Shown: in pieces, positions 53,613 to 62,387 of the stretch
How the letters are laid out: each line of letters begins with the position of its first letter
Position numbering within the stretch: the stretch's first letter is position 1
Assembly: GCA_963675435.1 (NCBI GenBank)
Contig: OY776216.1
Span: 3,348,001 to 3,412,000, forward strand
Reading direction: 5' to 3'
Length of the DNA stretch: 64,000 bases
From: Saccharicrinis sp963675435
GTDB taxonomy: Bacteria > Bacteroidota > Bacteroidia > Bacteroidales > Marinilabiliaceae
Notes under the pieces: model-generated
What the model saw: the letters and a program-made list of their open reading frames with translations, nothing else
The model's database searches: none
Told to the model about the DNA's origin: nothing
Translations under genes and position numbers: made by a program

Positions 53613-55421
53613 ATGAAAATAAGGAGCATACGTGCCAATATTCTTTTGGCATTTGGAGGAGTTTGTATTGCTGTAATTGGTGTTTTAAGTATTGCAATTT
53701 TCACAATGGTAAGCAATACAATTACAGAGGATATCAGAGAGAGACAGTTACATACGTTTATTGAATCTTCTCAAAGTGATTTAAGAAATGAGTTTGAAAA
53801 CGCCATTGAAACTTCTTTGAGCTTGGCTCAGGATCCGACATTAATTAAATGGTTTGAGAATGAAGATGATGAAGTTTTAAAACAATTGCTTCTTAGAAGG
53901 TTAGATATGACAGTTAATGGCCTTGGATATTTTACGGTGTTTGCTGTTAATGCTGCTACTAATAATTATTGGGCTGAGGGGTTTAAAATGCTGGATACTG
54001 TTTCCGAATCAGATCCGGATGATAGTTGGTTTTTTGATTCAATGAACTCTGGAAAAAAGATATTGACCAATTTTGATTATAATAAAAATCTCGATCAAAC
54101 CGGATTGTTTATTAATGTACTTATCGGAGATCCCTCAAATCCATTAGGAGTTGCAGGTGTAGGGCTTAATCCCACTAAATTGGTGAAGCAATTGAATAAA
54201 AAGAAGTATAGCGAAAATAGCTATATGTGCATAATAGATGAACTGGGAACCATAAAAATTGCTCAACATGAGGATGATATTACTAAAACTCTGAAGGATA
54301 TTATTACAGAAGAAGCTAGTGATTCTGTGATGACAAAAGAATCAGGTTTGTTGAGTAATTACGAAATTAATGGAGAAAGATGTGAGGTAGTTCACATGAG
54401 TGTAGGCGATACTGGGCATAAAATTGTAATGGTTGTACCAACTAACGAGCTGGTTAGTTTGTTAAATCCAATCCGAACGCTGACTATTGTTATCGGATTT
54501 ATCATTTTGATAATTACATTGATCTGGGCATTTTTTATCTCTAATAGAATGTCAAAACCAATTATTTCTCTTAATAAAATAGCTTCTGAATTGTCTGTAG
54601 GTAAATTGAATGTTGAGATTCAGAATGATTTATTATCAAAAGGGGATGAGATAGGGCAGTTTGCCAATACATTTAAGCAGATGAAGGATCGTATCTCAGG
54701 TGTGATTTCTCAGGCATTACAAACAAGTAAATTAATAGAAACTGGTAGTTCGGAGTTAAATGAGTCGGCAAATGATCTATCAAGTCGTTCGATGCAACAA
54801 GCAAGCTCTTCAGAAGAAGTTTCTGCTTCTATGGAAGAAATGGGAGCAAATATTAGTCAGAATGCACAAAATTCAAGGCAGTCAGAGCAAATTATGCAAC
54901 AGGCATTTGATGATACTTATGAAGGTAGCAAGATTATTGCTCAGGCTGTGGAAGCAATCAAAACTATTTCTGAAAAAGTAACTATTATTGAAGATATTGC
55001 TTTTCAAACAAATATTTTGGCCTTAAATGCTGCAGTAGAAGCAGCAAGAGCCGGAGAGGATGGTAAAGGTTTTGCTGTGGTGGCTGCTGAGGTGCGTAAA
55101 TTGGCAGAGAGAAGTAAAATATCTGCAAATGAAATTAGTGAACAGGCTTTGTCAACTGTAAATGTTGCAGAAAGAGCAGGAGGTATTTTTACAAAATTAG
55201 TTCCCGATATTCAAAAAGCATTTGAATTGGTAAAAGAAATATCAGCATCTTCGGAGGAGCAGAACGTAGGAGCTGAGCAGGTTAATAAAGCTATTTTAGA
55301 ATTGGATTCTGTATCGCAAGGTAATGCTTCAGCAGCTGATCATATTTTAAACCTTACCAAGTCGTTTTCCGGGGAGGTTGAGAAGTTATCTGAAGTAATT
55401 TCGTTTTTTGAAACAAAATAA
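53613..55421 (+). CDS. Methyl-accepting chemotaxis protein
   Basis: This 602-residue receptor has two membrane helices (about 8-32 and 287-310) enclosing a periplasmic dCache-type sensor domain. A HAMP domain follows (about 310-365), then a coiled-coil signalling domain with the hairpin tip EDIAFQTNILALNAAVEAARAGEDG. SSEEVSASMEEMG and SASSEEQNVGAEQV heptads flank it. No CheA/CheW genes are in the window. The gene interrupts the stretch between mevalonate operon and IPP isomerase on the other strand. A strong bidirectional terminator follows. Confidence 0.95.
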   Translation: MKIRSIRANILLAFGGVCIAVIGVLSIAIFTMVSNTITEDIRERQLHTFIESSQSDLRNEFENAIETSLSLAQDPTLIKWFENEDDEVLKQLLLRRLDMTVNGLGYFTVFAVNAATNNYWAEGFKMLDTVSESDPDDSWFFDSMNSGKKILTNFDYNKNLDQTGLFINVLIGDPSNPLGVAGVGLNPTKLVKQLNKKKYSENSYMCIIDELGTIKIAQHEDDITKTLKDIITEEASDSVMTKESGLLSNYEINGERCEVVHMSVGDTGHKIVMVVPTNELVSLLNPIRTLTIVIGFIILIITLIWAFFISNRMSKPIISLNKIASELSVGKLNVEIQNDLLSKGDEIGQFANTFKQMKDRISGVISQALQTSKLIETGSSELNESANDLSSRSMQQASSSEEVSASMEEMGANISQNAQNSRQSEQIMQQAFDDTYEGSKIIAQAVEAIKTISEKVTIIEDIAFQTNILALNAAVEAARAGEDGKGFAVVAAEVRKLAERSKISANEISEQALSTVNVAERAGGIFTKLVPDIQKAFELVKEISASSEEQNVGAEQVNKAILELDSVSQGNASAADHILNLTKSFSGEVEKLSEVISFFETK

Positions 55422-55449
55422 AGAAAAAAGGAGAACTGTTTATATAAAT

Positions 55450-55485
55450 CGGGGCTCAACTACAAATTTGTGTAGTTGAGCCCCG
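55450..55485. terminator. Strong bidirectional terminator after the chemoreceptor gene
   Basis: CGGGGCTCAACTACA (55450-55464) and TGTAGTTGAGCCCCG (55471-55485) are perfectly complementary around a 6-base loop; TTATTTTATTT follows on the plus strand. It lies between convergent genes. Confidence 0.9.
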
Positions 55486-55511
55486 TTATTTTATTTACAT
55501 ATGATACTTGA

Positions 55512-56498
55512 CTATTTAACTCTTAAAAAAGCTTCTGCAAGTTTCCATTTTTTAATCATTTCAGCTATAAATAAATCCAATTCGTCTTCGCCTTTTAATG
55601 CGTATTCCAAAAACATAGAACCCATACCTATTACCGATGGTATTTTACATATTTTATGTAAGTAAAAAGCATCTAAAACAGAATTAATTCCGCCTGATAT
55701 AATAATTTGCTTACAATTAATGTCTGTTTCTTCATATATCTGATTAACCATTAATGTCATTTCAAGTGCATCATGTCCAACATTAATAAAATCATCAAAA
55801 GCATGTATTGAATTCTTATTGCGCATTTTTTCCAGCTTGGTAAAATTGGTTCCTCCCCAGGCACCAAACTCAAAAGCAGCAATATTTAATTTTAAAACAG
55901 CCTTAATGCTTTCATAGCCCATTCCTTGTCCAACCTCTTTTACAATTATGGGGGACTCAACCTTCTGTAATAATTCAGATAAGGTTTCAATAGGAGGGCG
56001 TTCTAATAAGTCTCCTTCTGGTTGAAAAGCTTCTTGTAAAGGATTTATATGTACAATGATTCCATCTGCATTAAGATCTGCCTTTATTTGTTCAATCTGT
56101 TCGATGGAATTTTCATTCAGCATTTTTTCGATTTGAGCAATGCCAAAGTTTGCATACAAAGGTTGTTTGTTGCCTATGTAACTCCTTACATTAAAGTCAT
56201 TAAAGTAGTTTTTATTTTCGAGTAATGATCTGCAAGAGCCCAACCCCATACCTAAACCATATTTTCCTGCAGCAGAGGCCAATCTTTTATTGATGAATCC
56301 AGCCATCTCAGTACCGCCTGTCATGGAAGATATCCAAAAAGGATAACTCATTTCTTTTCCTAAAAAAGGAAATGGCTTAAAAGAAAACTCAGAATGAGAC
56401 GATAACATAGGTTCATAACTAAACCTGTTATCTTTTTCCAAATCTTTAACAGAAGCTTTAAACGCTAATTGTATATGGTCTTTTTTACGATCTTCCAT
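55512..56498 (-). CDS. fni: Type 2 isopentenyl-diphosphate delta-isomerase
   Basis: This 328-residue FMN-dependent enzyme interconverts IPP and DMAPP. Marks of the type 2 family are FWISSMTGGTEMAGFINKRLA, GLGMGLGSCRSLLEN, LYANFGIAQ, GIIVHINPLQEAFQPEGD, IVKEVGQGMG, EFGAWGGTNF and IISGGINSVLDA. It completes the route from the mevalonate operon to the prenyl precursor pair, although the chemoreceptor gene lies between them. No further isoprenoid genes are in the window. Confidence 0.95.
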   Translation of the reverse strand: MEDRKKDHIQLAFKASVKDLEKDNRFSYEPMLSSHSEFSFKPFPFLGKEMSYPFWISSMTGGTEMAGFINKRLASAAGKYGLGMGLGSCRSLLENKNYFNDFNVRSYIGNKQPLYANFGIAQIEKMLNENSIEQIEQIKADLNADGIIVHINPLQEAFQPEGDLLERPPIETLSELLQKVESPIIVKEVGQGMGYESIKAVLKLNIAAFEFGAWGGTNFTKLEKMRNKNSIHAFDDFINVGHDALEMTLMVNQIYEETDINCKQIIISGGINSVLDAFYLHKICKIPSVIGMGSMFLEYALKGEDELDLFIAEMIKKWKLAEAFLRVK

Positions 56499-56620
56499 GT
56501 AGCAAAAAAAGAAAAGTTTGTTGAGAAATACAACGGCTCCTTCATCTTAAATAAATGGAACAACCATGAATATCTAGATTTTAGAATATATACCGTGAAA
56601 AGTGATTGAAATACAGAGAG

Positions 56621-56663
56621 ATGCCGATTGGTTAAAAAAGCAATAACAAATCGGCATTATTTT
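56621..56663. terminator. Weak stem-loop after the acyl-CoA dehydrogenase gene
   Basis: ATGCCGATT near 56621 pairs with AATCGGCAT near 56651. It ends just before the acyl-CoA dehydrogenase stop codon. The T-run on the minus strand is poor, so it may be a weak or factor-dependent terminator. Confidence 0.45.
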
Positions 56664-56672
56664 AATATGCTT

Positions 56673-57818
56673 TTAAATGCCTAAATTTCTTGATATTACC
56701 ATTTTAAGAATCTCGGTAGTTCCTTCTCCAATTCTTAATATTCTGTGATCTCTGTAAAAACGTTCAATATCATTGGACTTAAATAACCCAGCACCTCCAA
56801 AAATTTGAATAGCCTCATCAGATACTTCTCCTGCAATTTCACTACAATATAACTTGGCCATAGCAGCTTCTTTACTGTACTCTATTTGATTATCTTTTAA
56901 CCAACAAGTTTTATACAGCATATTTCTGGCTAGCTCTATTTTTAAATCCATATCTGCTAACTTAAATTGTATGGCCTGAAAAGAAGAGATAGACTTGCCA
57001 AATTGTTTTCGATTTTTTGCATATTCTAATGCCATTTCAAAAGCTCCCTGGGCTAATCCAAGACCCATTGCTGCAATTGAAAGTCTGCCAGAATCTAATG
57101 TTTTAAGCATTTGAGATAAGCCTTTGTCTTTTTCTCCAATTATATCTTGATCCGAAACAAGGCACCTGTCTAACTTAATTTCTGCAGTATCAGAAGCTCG
57201 CCACATCATTTTTCCTAAAGTACGTTTTGATGAGAAGCCAGGCGTGTTTTTGTCTACCAGAAAGGTAGTATAGGTTGGTTTATCATTTTTAATTCCGGTT
57301 TTTGCAAGTACAGTAATTCCAGCCATTAATTCATTACTACCATTGGTAATGTATCTTTTATTTCCTGAAATTTCCCAACCATTTTCAGTTTTTGTAGCAA
57401 CAGTATCAACACCTCTGGCATCAGAACCTGCATTTTCTTCTGTTAAACCAAACGCCCACAATTTATTGCCGTTTAGTAAATCCGGAAGTAATTGTTTTTT
57501 TTGTTCCTCTGTTCCAAAGTTATAGATAGGTGCAACGCCAAGTGAGTTGTGAGCAGCCATTGTAACAGCTTGCGATCCATCAATGCGAGATAGTTCTTCA
57601 ACTGCAATGATATACGATAATGTATCTAAACCTTGTCCACCATATTCTTTAGGAATATCAATACCATATAAACCTGCTTCTCCCATTTTTTGAGCCAACT
57701 CAACCGAAAAACTTTCATTTGCATCAAGTTCAGCTACCAGGGGTTTAATTTCAGTTTCTGCAAATTGTCTTACTTTTTTTCTTAATGATTCTTTTTCCTG
57801 ATTATAAAATGGAGTCAT
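56673..57818 (-). CDS. Acyl-CoA dehydrogenase of the leucine catabolism cluster
   Basis: This 381-residue flavoenzyme has ACAD landmarks: GLYGIDIPKEYGGQG, LTEENAGSDA, GNKRYITNG, RKQFGKSISSFQAIQ and QIFGGAGLF. It is the last of four minus-strand genes whose others are methylcrotonyl-CoA carboxylase subunits and a methylglutaconyl-CoA hydratase, so isovaleryl-CoA oxidation is expected. The catalytic base, however, is the general ACAD type: E365 in GEGTTEIL, with G244 in LDSGR where isovaleryl-CoA dehydrogenases carry their glutamate. It could instead serve short or branched acyl-CoAs more broadly. Electrons go to an electron-transfer flavoprotein not encoded here. Confidence 0.9.
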   Translation of the reverse strand: MTPFYNQEKESLRKKVRQFAETEIKPLVAELDANESFSVELAQKMGEAGLYGIDIPKEYGGQGLDTLSYIIAVEELSRIDGSQAVTMAAHNSLGVAPIYNFGTEEQKKQLLPDLLNGNKLWAFGLTEENAGSDARGVDTVATKTENGWEISGNKRYITNGSNELMAGITVLAKTGIKNDKPTYTTFLVDKNTPGFSSKRTLGKMMWRASDTAEIKLDRCLVSDQDIIGEKDKGLSQMLKTLDSGRLSIAAMGLGLAQGAFEMALEYAKNRKQFGKSISSFQAIQFKLADMDLKIELARNMLYKTCWLKDNQIEYSKEAAMAKLYCSEIAGEVSDEAIQIFGGAGLFKSNDIERFYRDHRILRIGEGTTEILKMVISRNLGI

Positions 57819-57858
57819 TGTAATTCAATTAATAGTTTATTATTATCTTTTATTTTTT

Positions 57859-59820
57859 CTATTCTGTTTCTATTAACACCTGGTTTAAACTAACATGTTC
57901 TGCAGTTTTCACATGTACTTTTTTTACTAAGGTATCTTTCCAGGCCATTAAAATATTCTCTGTTTTCATGGCTTCTATTACAACCAGAGGAGTGCCTTTT
58001 TTTATATTTGCTCCTTCTTTCACTAATACATCAACAATGTTTCCCGGAGTAGGTGCCAAAAGAGTGGTTTTATTATTGGTTTGTTCTTTAATTGATCTTT
58101 TATCCCTTCTGGGTTTATCCGAAATGGCAATTTTTCTACCATCATGTTGTATGTAGAAAAGTCTGTCATCAATTTTCAGGTAGTTAACTTTGTATAGTAC
58201 ATTTTCTCTGCTAAAGCTTATGTAATTAGGTCTAAATTCAATGATTCTTAACTCAGTTAGTGTATTGTTATCAACTTGAATAATAAATTTATCAGAAAAT
58301 ACTTGAAGCAGGGATATTTTCACACTTTTATTTTCGATTATAAGATCATGATCCTGCCTATGTCTCCAATATCCGAACTTATTTTCAGATTGAATTTTGT
58401 TTTTGATAATAATAAAAGCAGATGCAAATATCTTTAATTCAGATTCAGAAATACGATTGTTTTCTTTAAAGTCGTACTGGTTATTAGCTACAAATGAAGT
58501 AGAATATTCTCCTTTAAAGAATTTTTGATGATTCAATATATACAGGATAATATCTTTATTTGTCTCTATTCCAAAGAGGGTATATTCTTTTAAAAATGAC
58601 TTTAAAATGCGAATTGCTTCATCTCTGTTCTGTCCTTTTGCGATTACTTTTTTTAACAGAGAGTCAAAATGGGTATGAATCTCTTCGAATTGACGAATGC
58701 CATTATCAACTCTTATTTGCGGTATTTTAGGTATATGTAAGCCCTTAATTGTTCCATGCGAAGGCATATAATTATTATCAGGATCCTCGGCGTATAATCT
58801 AACTTCTATAGCATGGCCATTTACTATTATATCTTCTTGTTTCAGATCAAGAGGTTGCCCCATTGAAATTCGCAATTGTTGTTCAATAATATCAATTCCT
58901 GTAATTTCTTCTGTTACTGTATGTTCAACCTGAATACGGGTGTTCATTTCCAGAAAGTAATGTTGTTGATCAGGAGCCAGGATAAATTCTATAGTTCCTG
59001 CATTTGTATAACCAATGCTTTTTGCAATAGTTAGTGCATCCTTTAAAATATTTGTTCTTATTTCTTCTGCCAGATATGGGGCTGGCGCCTCTTCAATAAT
59101 TTTTTGATGTCTGCGTTGTATTGAACAATCTCTTTCGTACAAATGAATCAGATTACCAAGTTTGTCAGCTAAAACCTGAACTTCAATATGTCGGGGATCT
59201 TCAATGTATGGTTCAACATAGATTGCATCATTACCAAAATATCTTTGTGCTTCATCGGATGCTTTTTTTATGGAATCATGCAAATCTTCAATTTTATTAA
59301 CAACCCGCATTCCTTTTCCGCCACCACCTGCGGCAGCTTTAATGATTAAAGGAAAATCCAGATCGCTGGCTTCATTTATAATTGATTCAATATTTCCGGT
59401 TAGTTTTTTTAATAGTGGAATGTTATTTTTTGAAGCAATTTTATTGGCTTCTTCCTTGTTGCCCATTTGCTTTATTACATAAGCTGATGGACCAATAAAT
59501 TGAATCGAATTTATTTCGCAAAGTTGAGCAAAATCTCCATTTTCAGACAGAAAACCATATCCAGGATGAATGGCATCAGCAAAATATTCTTTTGCAATAG
59601 AAATGATTAAATCCTGATTTAAATAGGTTTCCTGTAATGAACTACCGTGCATTAGAACGCTAATATCTGCCTTTTTAACATGAAGTGCATTCTTTTCAAG
59701 TTCTGTATAAACAGCAATACATTCAATTCCCATTTTGTGCGCAGTTTTTATAATACGCACGGCAATTTCACCTCTGTTTGCTATTAGGATTCTATTATAT
59801 TGATGGTACATTTTTTTCAT
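57859..59820 (-). CDS. liuD: Methylcrotonyl-CoA carboxylase alpha subunit (biotin carboxylase plus BCCP)
   Basis: This roughly 653-residue protein has an ATP-grasp biotin carboxylase (about 5-450): ILIANRGEIAVRII, HPGYGFLSENGDFA, AAGGGGKGMRVV, RDCSIQRRHQKIIEEAP and FLEMNTRIQVEHTVTEE. The C-terminal domain has the biotinylation site EAMKTENIL with the carrier lysine. ATP-dependent carboxylation of biotin feeds the beta subunit. The start is uncertain: ATG 59820 (MKKMYHQYNRIL) is used, ATG 59811 is equally possible. Both overlap the end of the hydratase gene, so the two are translationally coupled. The frame is open further upstream, but those residues are shared with the hydratase gene. Confidence 0.92.
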   Translation of the reverse strand: MKKMYHQYNRILIANRGEIAVRIIKTAHKMGIECIAVYTELEKNALHVKKADISVLMHGSSLQETYLNQDLIISIAKEYFADAIHPGYGFLSENGDFAQLCEINSIQFIGPSAYVIKQMGNKEEANKIASKNNIPLLKKLTGNIESIINEASDLDFPLIIKAAAGGGGKGMRVVNKIEDLHDSIKKASDEAQRYFGNDAIYVEPYIEDPRHIEVQVLADKLGNLIHLYERDCSIQRRHQKIIEEAPAPYLAEEIRTNILKDALTIAKSIGYTNAGTIEFILAPDQQHYFLEMNTRIQVEHTVTEEITGIDIIEQQLRISMGQPLDLKQEDIIVNGHAIEVRLYAEDPDNNYMPSHGTIKGLHIPKIPQIRVDNGIRQFEEIHTHFDSLLKKVIAKGQNRDEAIRILKSFLKEYTLFGIETNKDIILYILNHQKFFKGEYSTSFVANNQYDFKENNRISESELKIFASAFIIIKNKIQSENKFGYWRHRQDHDLIIENKSVKISLLQVFSDKFIIQVDNNTLTELRIIEFRPNYISFSRENVLYKVNYLKIDDRLFYIQHDGRKIAISDKPRRDKRSIKEQTNNKTTLLAPTPGNIVDVLVKEGANIKKGTPLVVIEAMKTENILMAWKDTLVKKVHVKTAEHVSLNQVLIETE

Positions 59821-60595
59821 TATTCCACTCTGGTTTTCTTTTTTGTAAAAAAGCATTAACTCCTTCTTGTCCCTCTTTTGAAGTTCGTGCACTAGCTATC
59901 ATTCTGGCGCAATAAAGTAAGGTTGTTTCATCTTCATTGTGTTCTTCCAGTTTTTGAATTAATGCTTTTGTTTGTATTAAAGCATCCGGAGCAGCTTTGG
60001 TGATGTTTTGGGCTATTTTAATTGTTTCTTCTCTTATATTTCCATTAGTTGCTATAAAGTGAACCAACCCTTCATTCTGAGCTTCCTGTGCCGAAAAGCT
60101 TTCAGGCATTAAGAGTCTTTTTCGGGTATTGCTATTTCCCATCTTTTTAAGGATATAAGGAGAAATAGTGGCCGGAATAAGCCCAAGTTGGACTTCAGGG
60201 AAACCAAATCGTGAATTTTCCTCACAAATTACAATATCACAACAGGCAATGATACCAATAGCACCACCAAACGCTGAATTCTGAACTTCACAAACAACTG
60301 GAGTAGGGAAATTATATATATGATGATACAGGGCATTAAATAGCTTTGCATCATGAATGTTTTCAGTTTTGTTTTGATTTATACCCTGTTGCATCCATTC
60401 CAAATCGGCACCTGAGCAAAAGTAATTTTCGCTTCCATGAATGACTAATACCTTAAACGACCGGTTGCTCATATTATCTTTTAGAACCGTCAGAATTTCT
60501 TTAATCATTTCCTTATTTAAGGCATTCCTTTTTTCTGGTCTGTTTAGTTCTAAATATGCAATCTGATTTTTAATACTAAAATTGATCGTCTTCAT
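59795..60595 (-). CDS. liuC: Methylglutaconyl-CoA hydratase (LiuC-like crotonase)
   Basis: This 266-residue crotonase-family protein matches methylglutaconyl-CoA hydratases in the stretches FCSGADLEWMQ, SAFGGAIGIIACCDIVIC and FGFPEVQLGLIPATISPYIL. It hydrates 3-methylglutaconyl-CoA to HMG-CoA, the fourth step after leucine deamination and decarboxylation. The gene lies between the two carboxylase subunit genes on the same strand, which supports the role, and overlaps the alpha subunit gene. HMG-CoA formed here could be split by a lyase or reduced by the HMG-CoA reductase encoded nearby. Confidence 0.9.
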   Translation of the reverse strand: MKTINFSIKNQIAYLELNRPEKRNALNKEMIKEILTVLKDNMSNRSFKVLVIHGSENYFCSGADLEWMQQGINQNKTENIHDAKLFNALYHHIYNFPTPVVCEVQNSAFGGAIGIIACCDIVICEENSRFGFPEVQLGLIPATISPYILKKMGNSNTRKRLLMPESFSAQEAQNEGLVHFIATNGNIREETIKIAQNITKAAPDALIQTKALIQKLEEHNEDETTLLYCARMIASARTSKEGQEGVNAFLQKRKPEWNNEKNVPSI

Positions 60596-60698
60596 GTTGG
60601 TTTAGTGTTTTATTTTTAACATAGATAGATATAGCTCTCTCATATAATGTAGAATCAATATTAAGGATTGATTAAGGTATATTGTTTAGCTATCTAGT

Positions 60699-62285
60699 TT
60701 ACATTCGGAACACACCATAATCACCTTTCTTGTTTGATTGGTTTTGGGCTATACTTAATCCAATTGATAAAACCATTCTTGTATCGGCCGGATCAATAAT
60801 GCCATCATCCCAAAGTCTGCTTGTAGCATAGTAAGGAGAAGCTTCTTTGTTAAAATTATCCATGATGTTTTGTCTCATCTTTTCTAATTCATCTATAGGA
60901 GTCGTCTTTCCAATTTTAGCTTCCTGGTCTTTTTTTATTGTAGTTAGTACATCAGCTGCTTGCTGTGGTCCCATTACCGAAATACTAGCCGATGGCCATG
61001 AAAACAAAAGGCGTGGATTAAAGGCCCTGCCTCCCATAGCATAATTACCGGCACCATAACTACCGCCAATAATAATTGTGAAAAAGGGAACCTTTGTATT
61101 CGCTAATGCATTTACCATCTTAGCACCATCTTTTGCTATTCCATTCTGCTCATAGTCTTTACCAACCATAAAGCCTGTAATATTTTGGAGAAAGATCATA
61201 GGAATGTTTCTTTTATCACACAATTGAATAAAATGAGCTCCTTTCTGTGCCGATTCTGAAAACAAGATTCCATTGTTCGCTAAAATTCCTACTTTAAATC
61301 CATTGATTGATGCAAAGCCTGTAACGAGTGTACTACCATAATTGGTTTTAAACTCATCAAATGCCTCTTCATCAATAATATGACGGATTAATTTACGTAC
61401 GTCCTTATTGTATTTTCCAGCTTCAGGAATCTCTTTGTAGATTTCGTGAGTGGCCTTTTTGTGCGATATTTTTTTTACTTCAAGAGAATTTTTCTTTTGA
61501 GGAGGCATTAAATATTTAAAAATATTACGACAAATCTCAATGGCATGAAAATCATCTTCAGCAAGATGGTCGGCAACACCTGATTGAGAAGTGTGCATAT
61601 TACCGCCACCTAATTCTTCAGCACTAACCTCTTCTCCTGTAGCCGCTTTAACAAGAGGGGGTCCACCTAGAAAAATAGTTCCTTGATTCTTTACTATAAT
61701 GGTCTCGTCGCTCATAGCAGGAATATAGGCACCACCAGCAGTACATGACCCCATGACTATACTAATTTGAGGAATACTTTGGGCAGATAATCGAGCCTGA
61801 TTATAAAAAATTCGTCCAAAATCGCCTTTGTCGGGGAAAACGTTGGCTTGTTCGGGTAAAAAGATTCCTCCTGAATCAACTAAGTAAATACAGGCTAAAT
61901 TATTTTCTAGAGCTATTTCCTGTGCTCGTAAGTGTTTTTTTATGGTTTCCTTTACATAAGTACCGCCCTTAGTAGTGGCATCATTAGCTATAATCATGGT
62001 TTCTCTTTCGTGTACATAGCCAATTCCAGTAATTATTCCTGCAGAGGGAAAATTATTGTTGTATTGGTTGTACGCTGCAAGTTGAGATAATTCTAAAAAG
62101 GGACTTTGTTCATCCAATAATAAATCAATTCGTTCATGAGTTAATAGTTTCCCCTTACTTTTATGAAGCGCTTTTTTATCTGCATTTTGATTTGAAATTT
62201 CCTCCAGCTTTATTTTGTATTCACCTACTTCATAAGGAAGTCCATGACTTTTATAAAACTCGAGTTTTTCCTCTATATTAATCAT
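60699..62285 (-). CDS. liuB: Methylcrotonyl-CoA carboxylase beta subunit (carboxyltransferase)
   Basis: This 528-residue carboxyltransferase moves the carboxyl group from biotin to 3-methylcrotonyl-CoA. Typical stretches are YLVDSGGIFLPEQANVFPD (characteristic of methylcrotonyl-CoA carboxylase), GSCTAGGAYIPAMSDE, FLGGPPLVKAATGEEV, GGSYGAGNYAMGGRAFNPR and SWPSASISVMGPQQAADVL. The start is the ATG at 62285 (MINIEEKLE); the in-frame TTG seven codons before is unlikely. It is the first gene of the leucine cluster, with about 100 bp to the hydratase. Confidence 0.95.
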   Translation of the reverse strand: MINIEEKLEFYKSHGLPYEVGEYKIKLEEISNQNADKKALHKSKGKLLTHERIDLLLDEQSPFLELSQLAAYNQYNNNFPSAGIITGIGYVHERETMIIANDATTKGGTYVKETIKKHLRAQEIALENNLACIYLVDSGGIFLPEQANVFPDKGDFGRIFYNQARLSAQSIPQISIVMGSCTAGGAYIPAMSDETIIVKNQGTIFLGGPPLVKAATGEEVSAEELGGGNMHTSQSGVADHLAEDDFHAIEICRNIFKYLMPPQKKNSLEVKKISHKKATHEIYKEIPEAGKYNKDVRKLIRHIIDEEAFDEFKTNYGSTLVTGFASINGFKVGILANNGILFSESAQKGAHFIQLCDKRNIPMIFLQNITGFMVGKDYEQNGIAKDGAKMVNALANTKVPFFTIIIGGSYGAGNYAMGGRAFNPRLLFSWPSASISVMGPQQAADVLTTIKKDQEAKIGKTTPIDELEKMRQNIMDNFNKEASPYYATSRLWDDGIIDPADTRMVLSIGLSIAQNQSNKKGDYGVFRM

Positions 62286-62387
62286 ATTAGTATACTCTGA
62301 TATCAATTACAAATTAGTAACCAACATTCAAGAATATTGTTTATTCAAATAGTAGGAGAATCACGTCTTTTTTACTTAGTAATGTGC

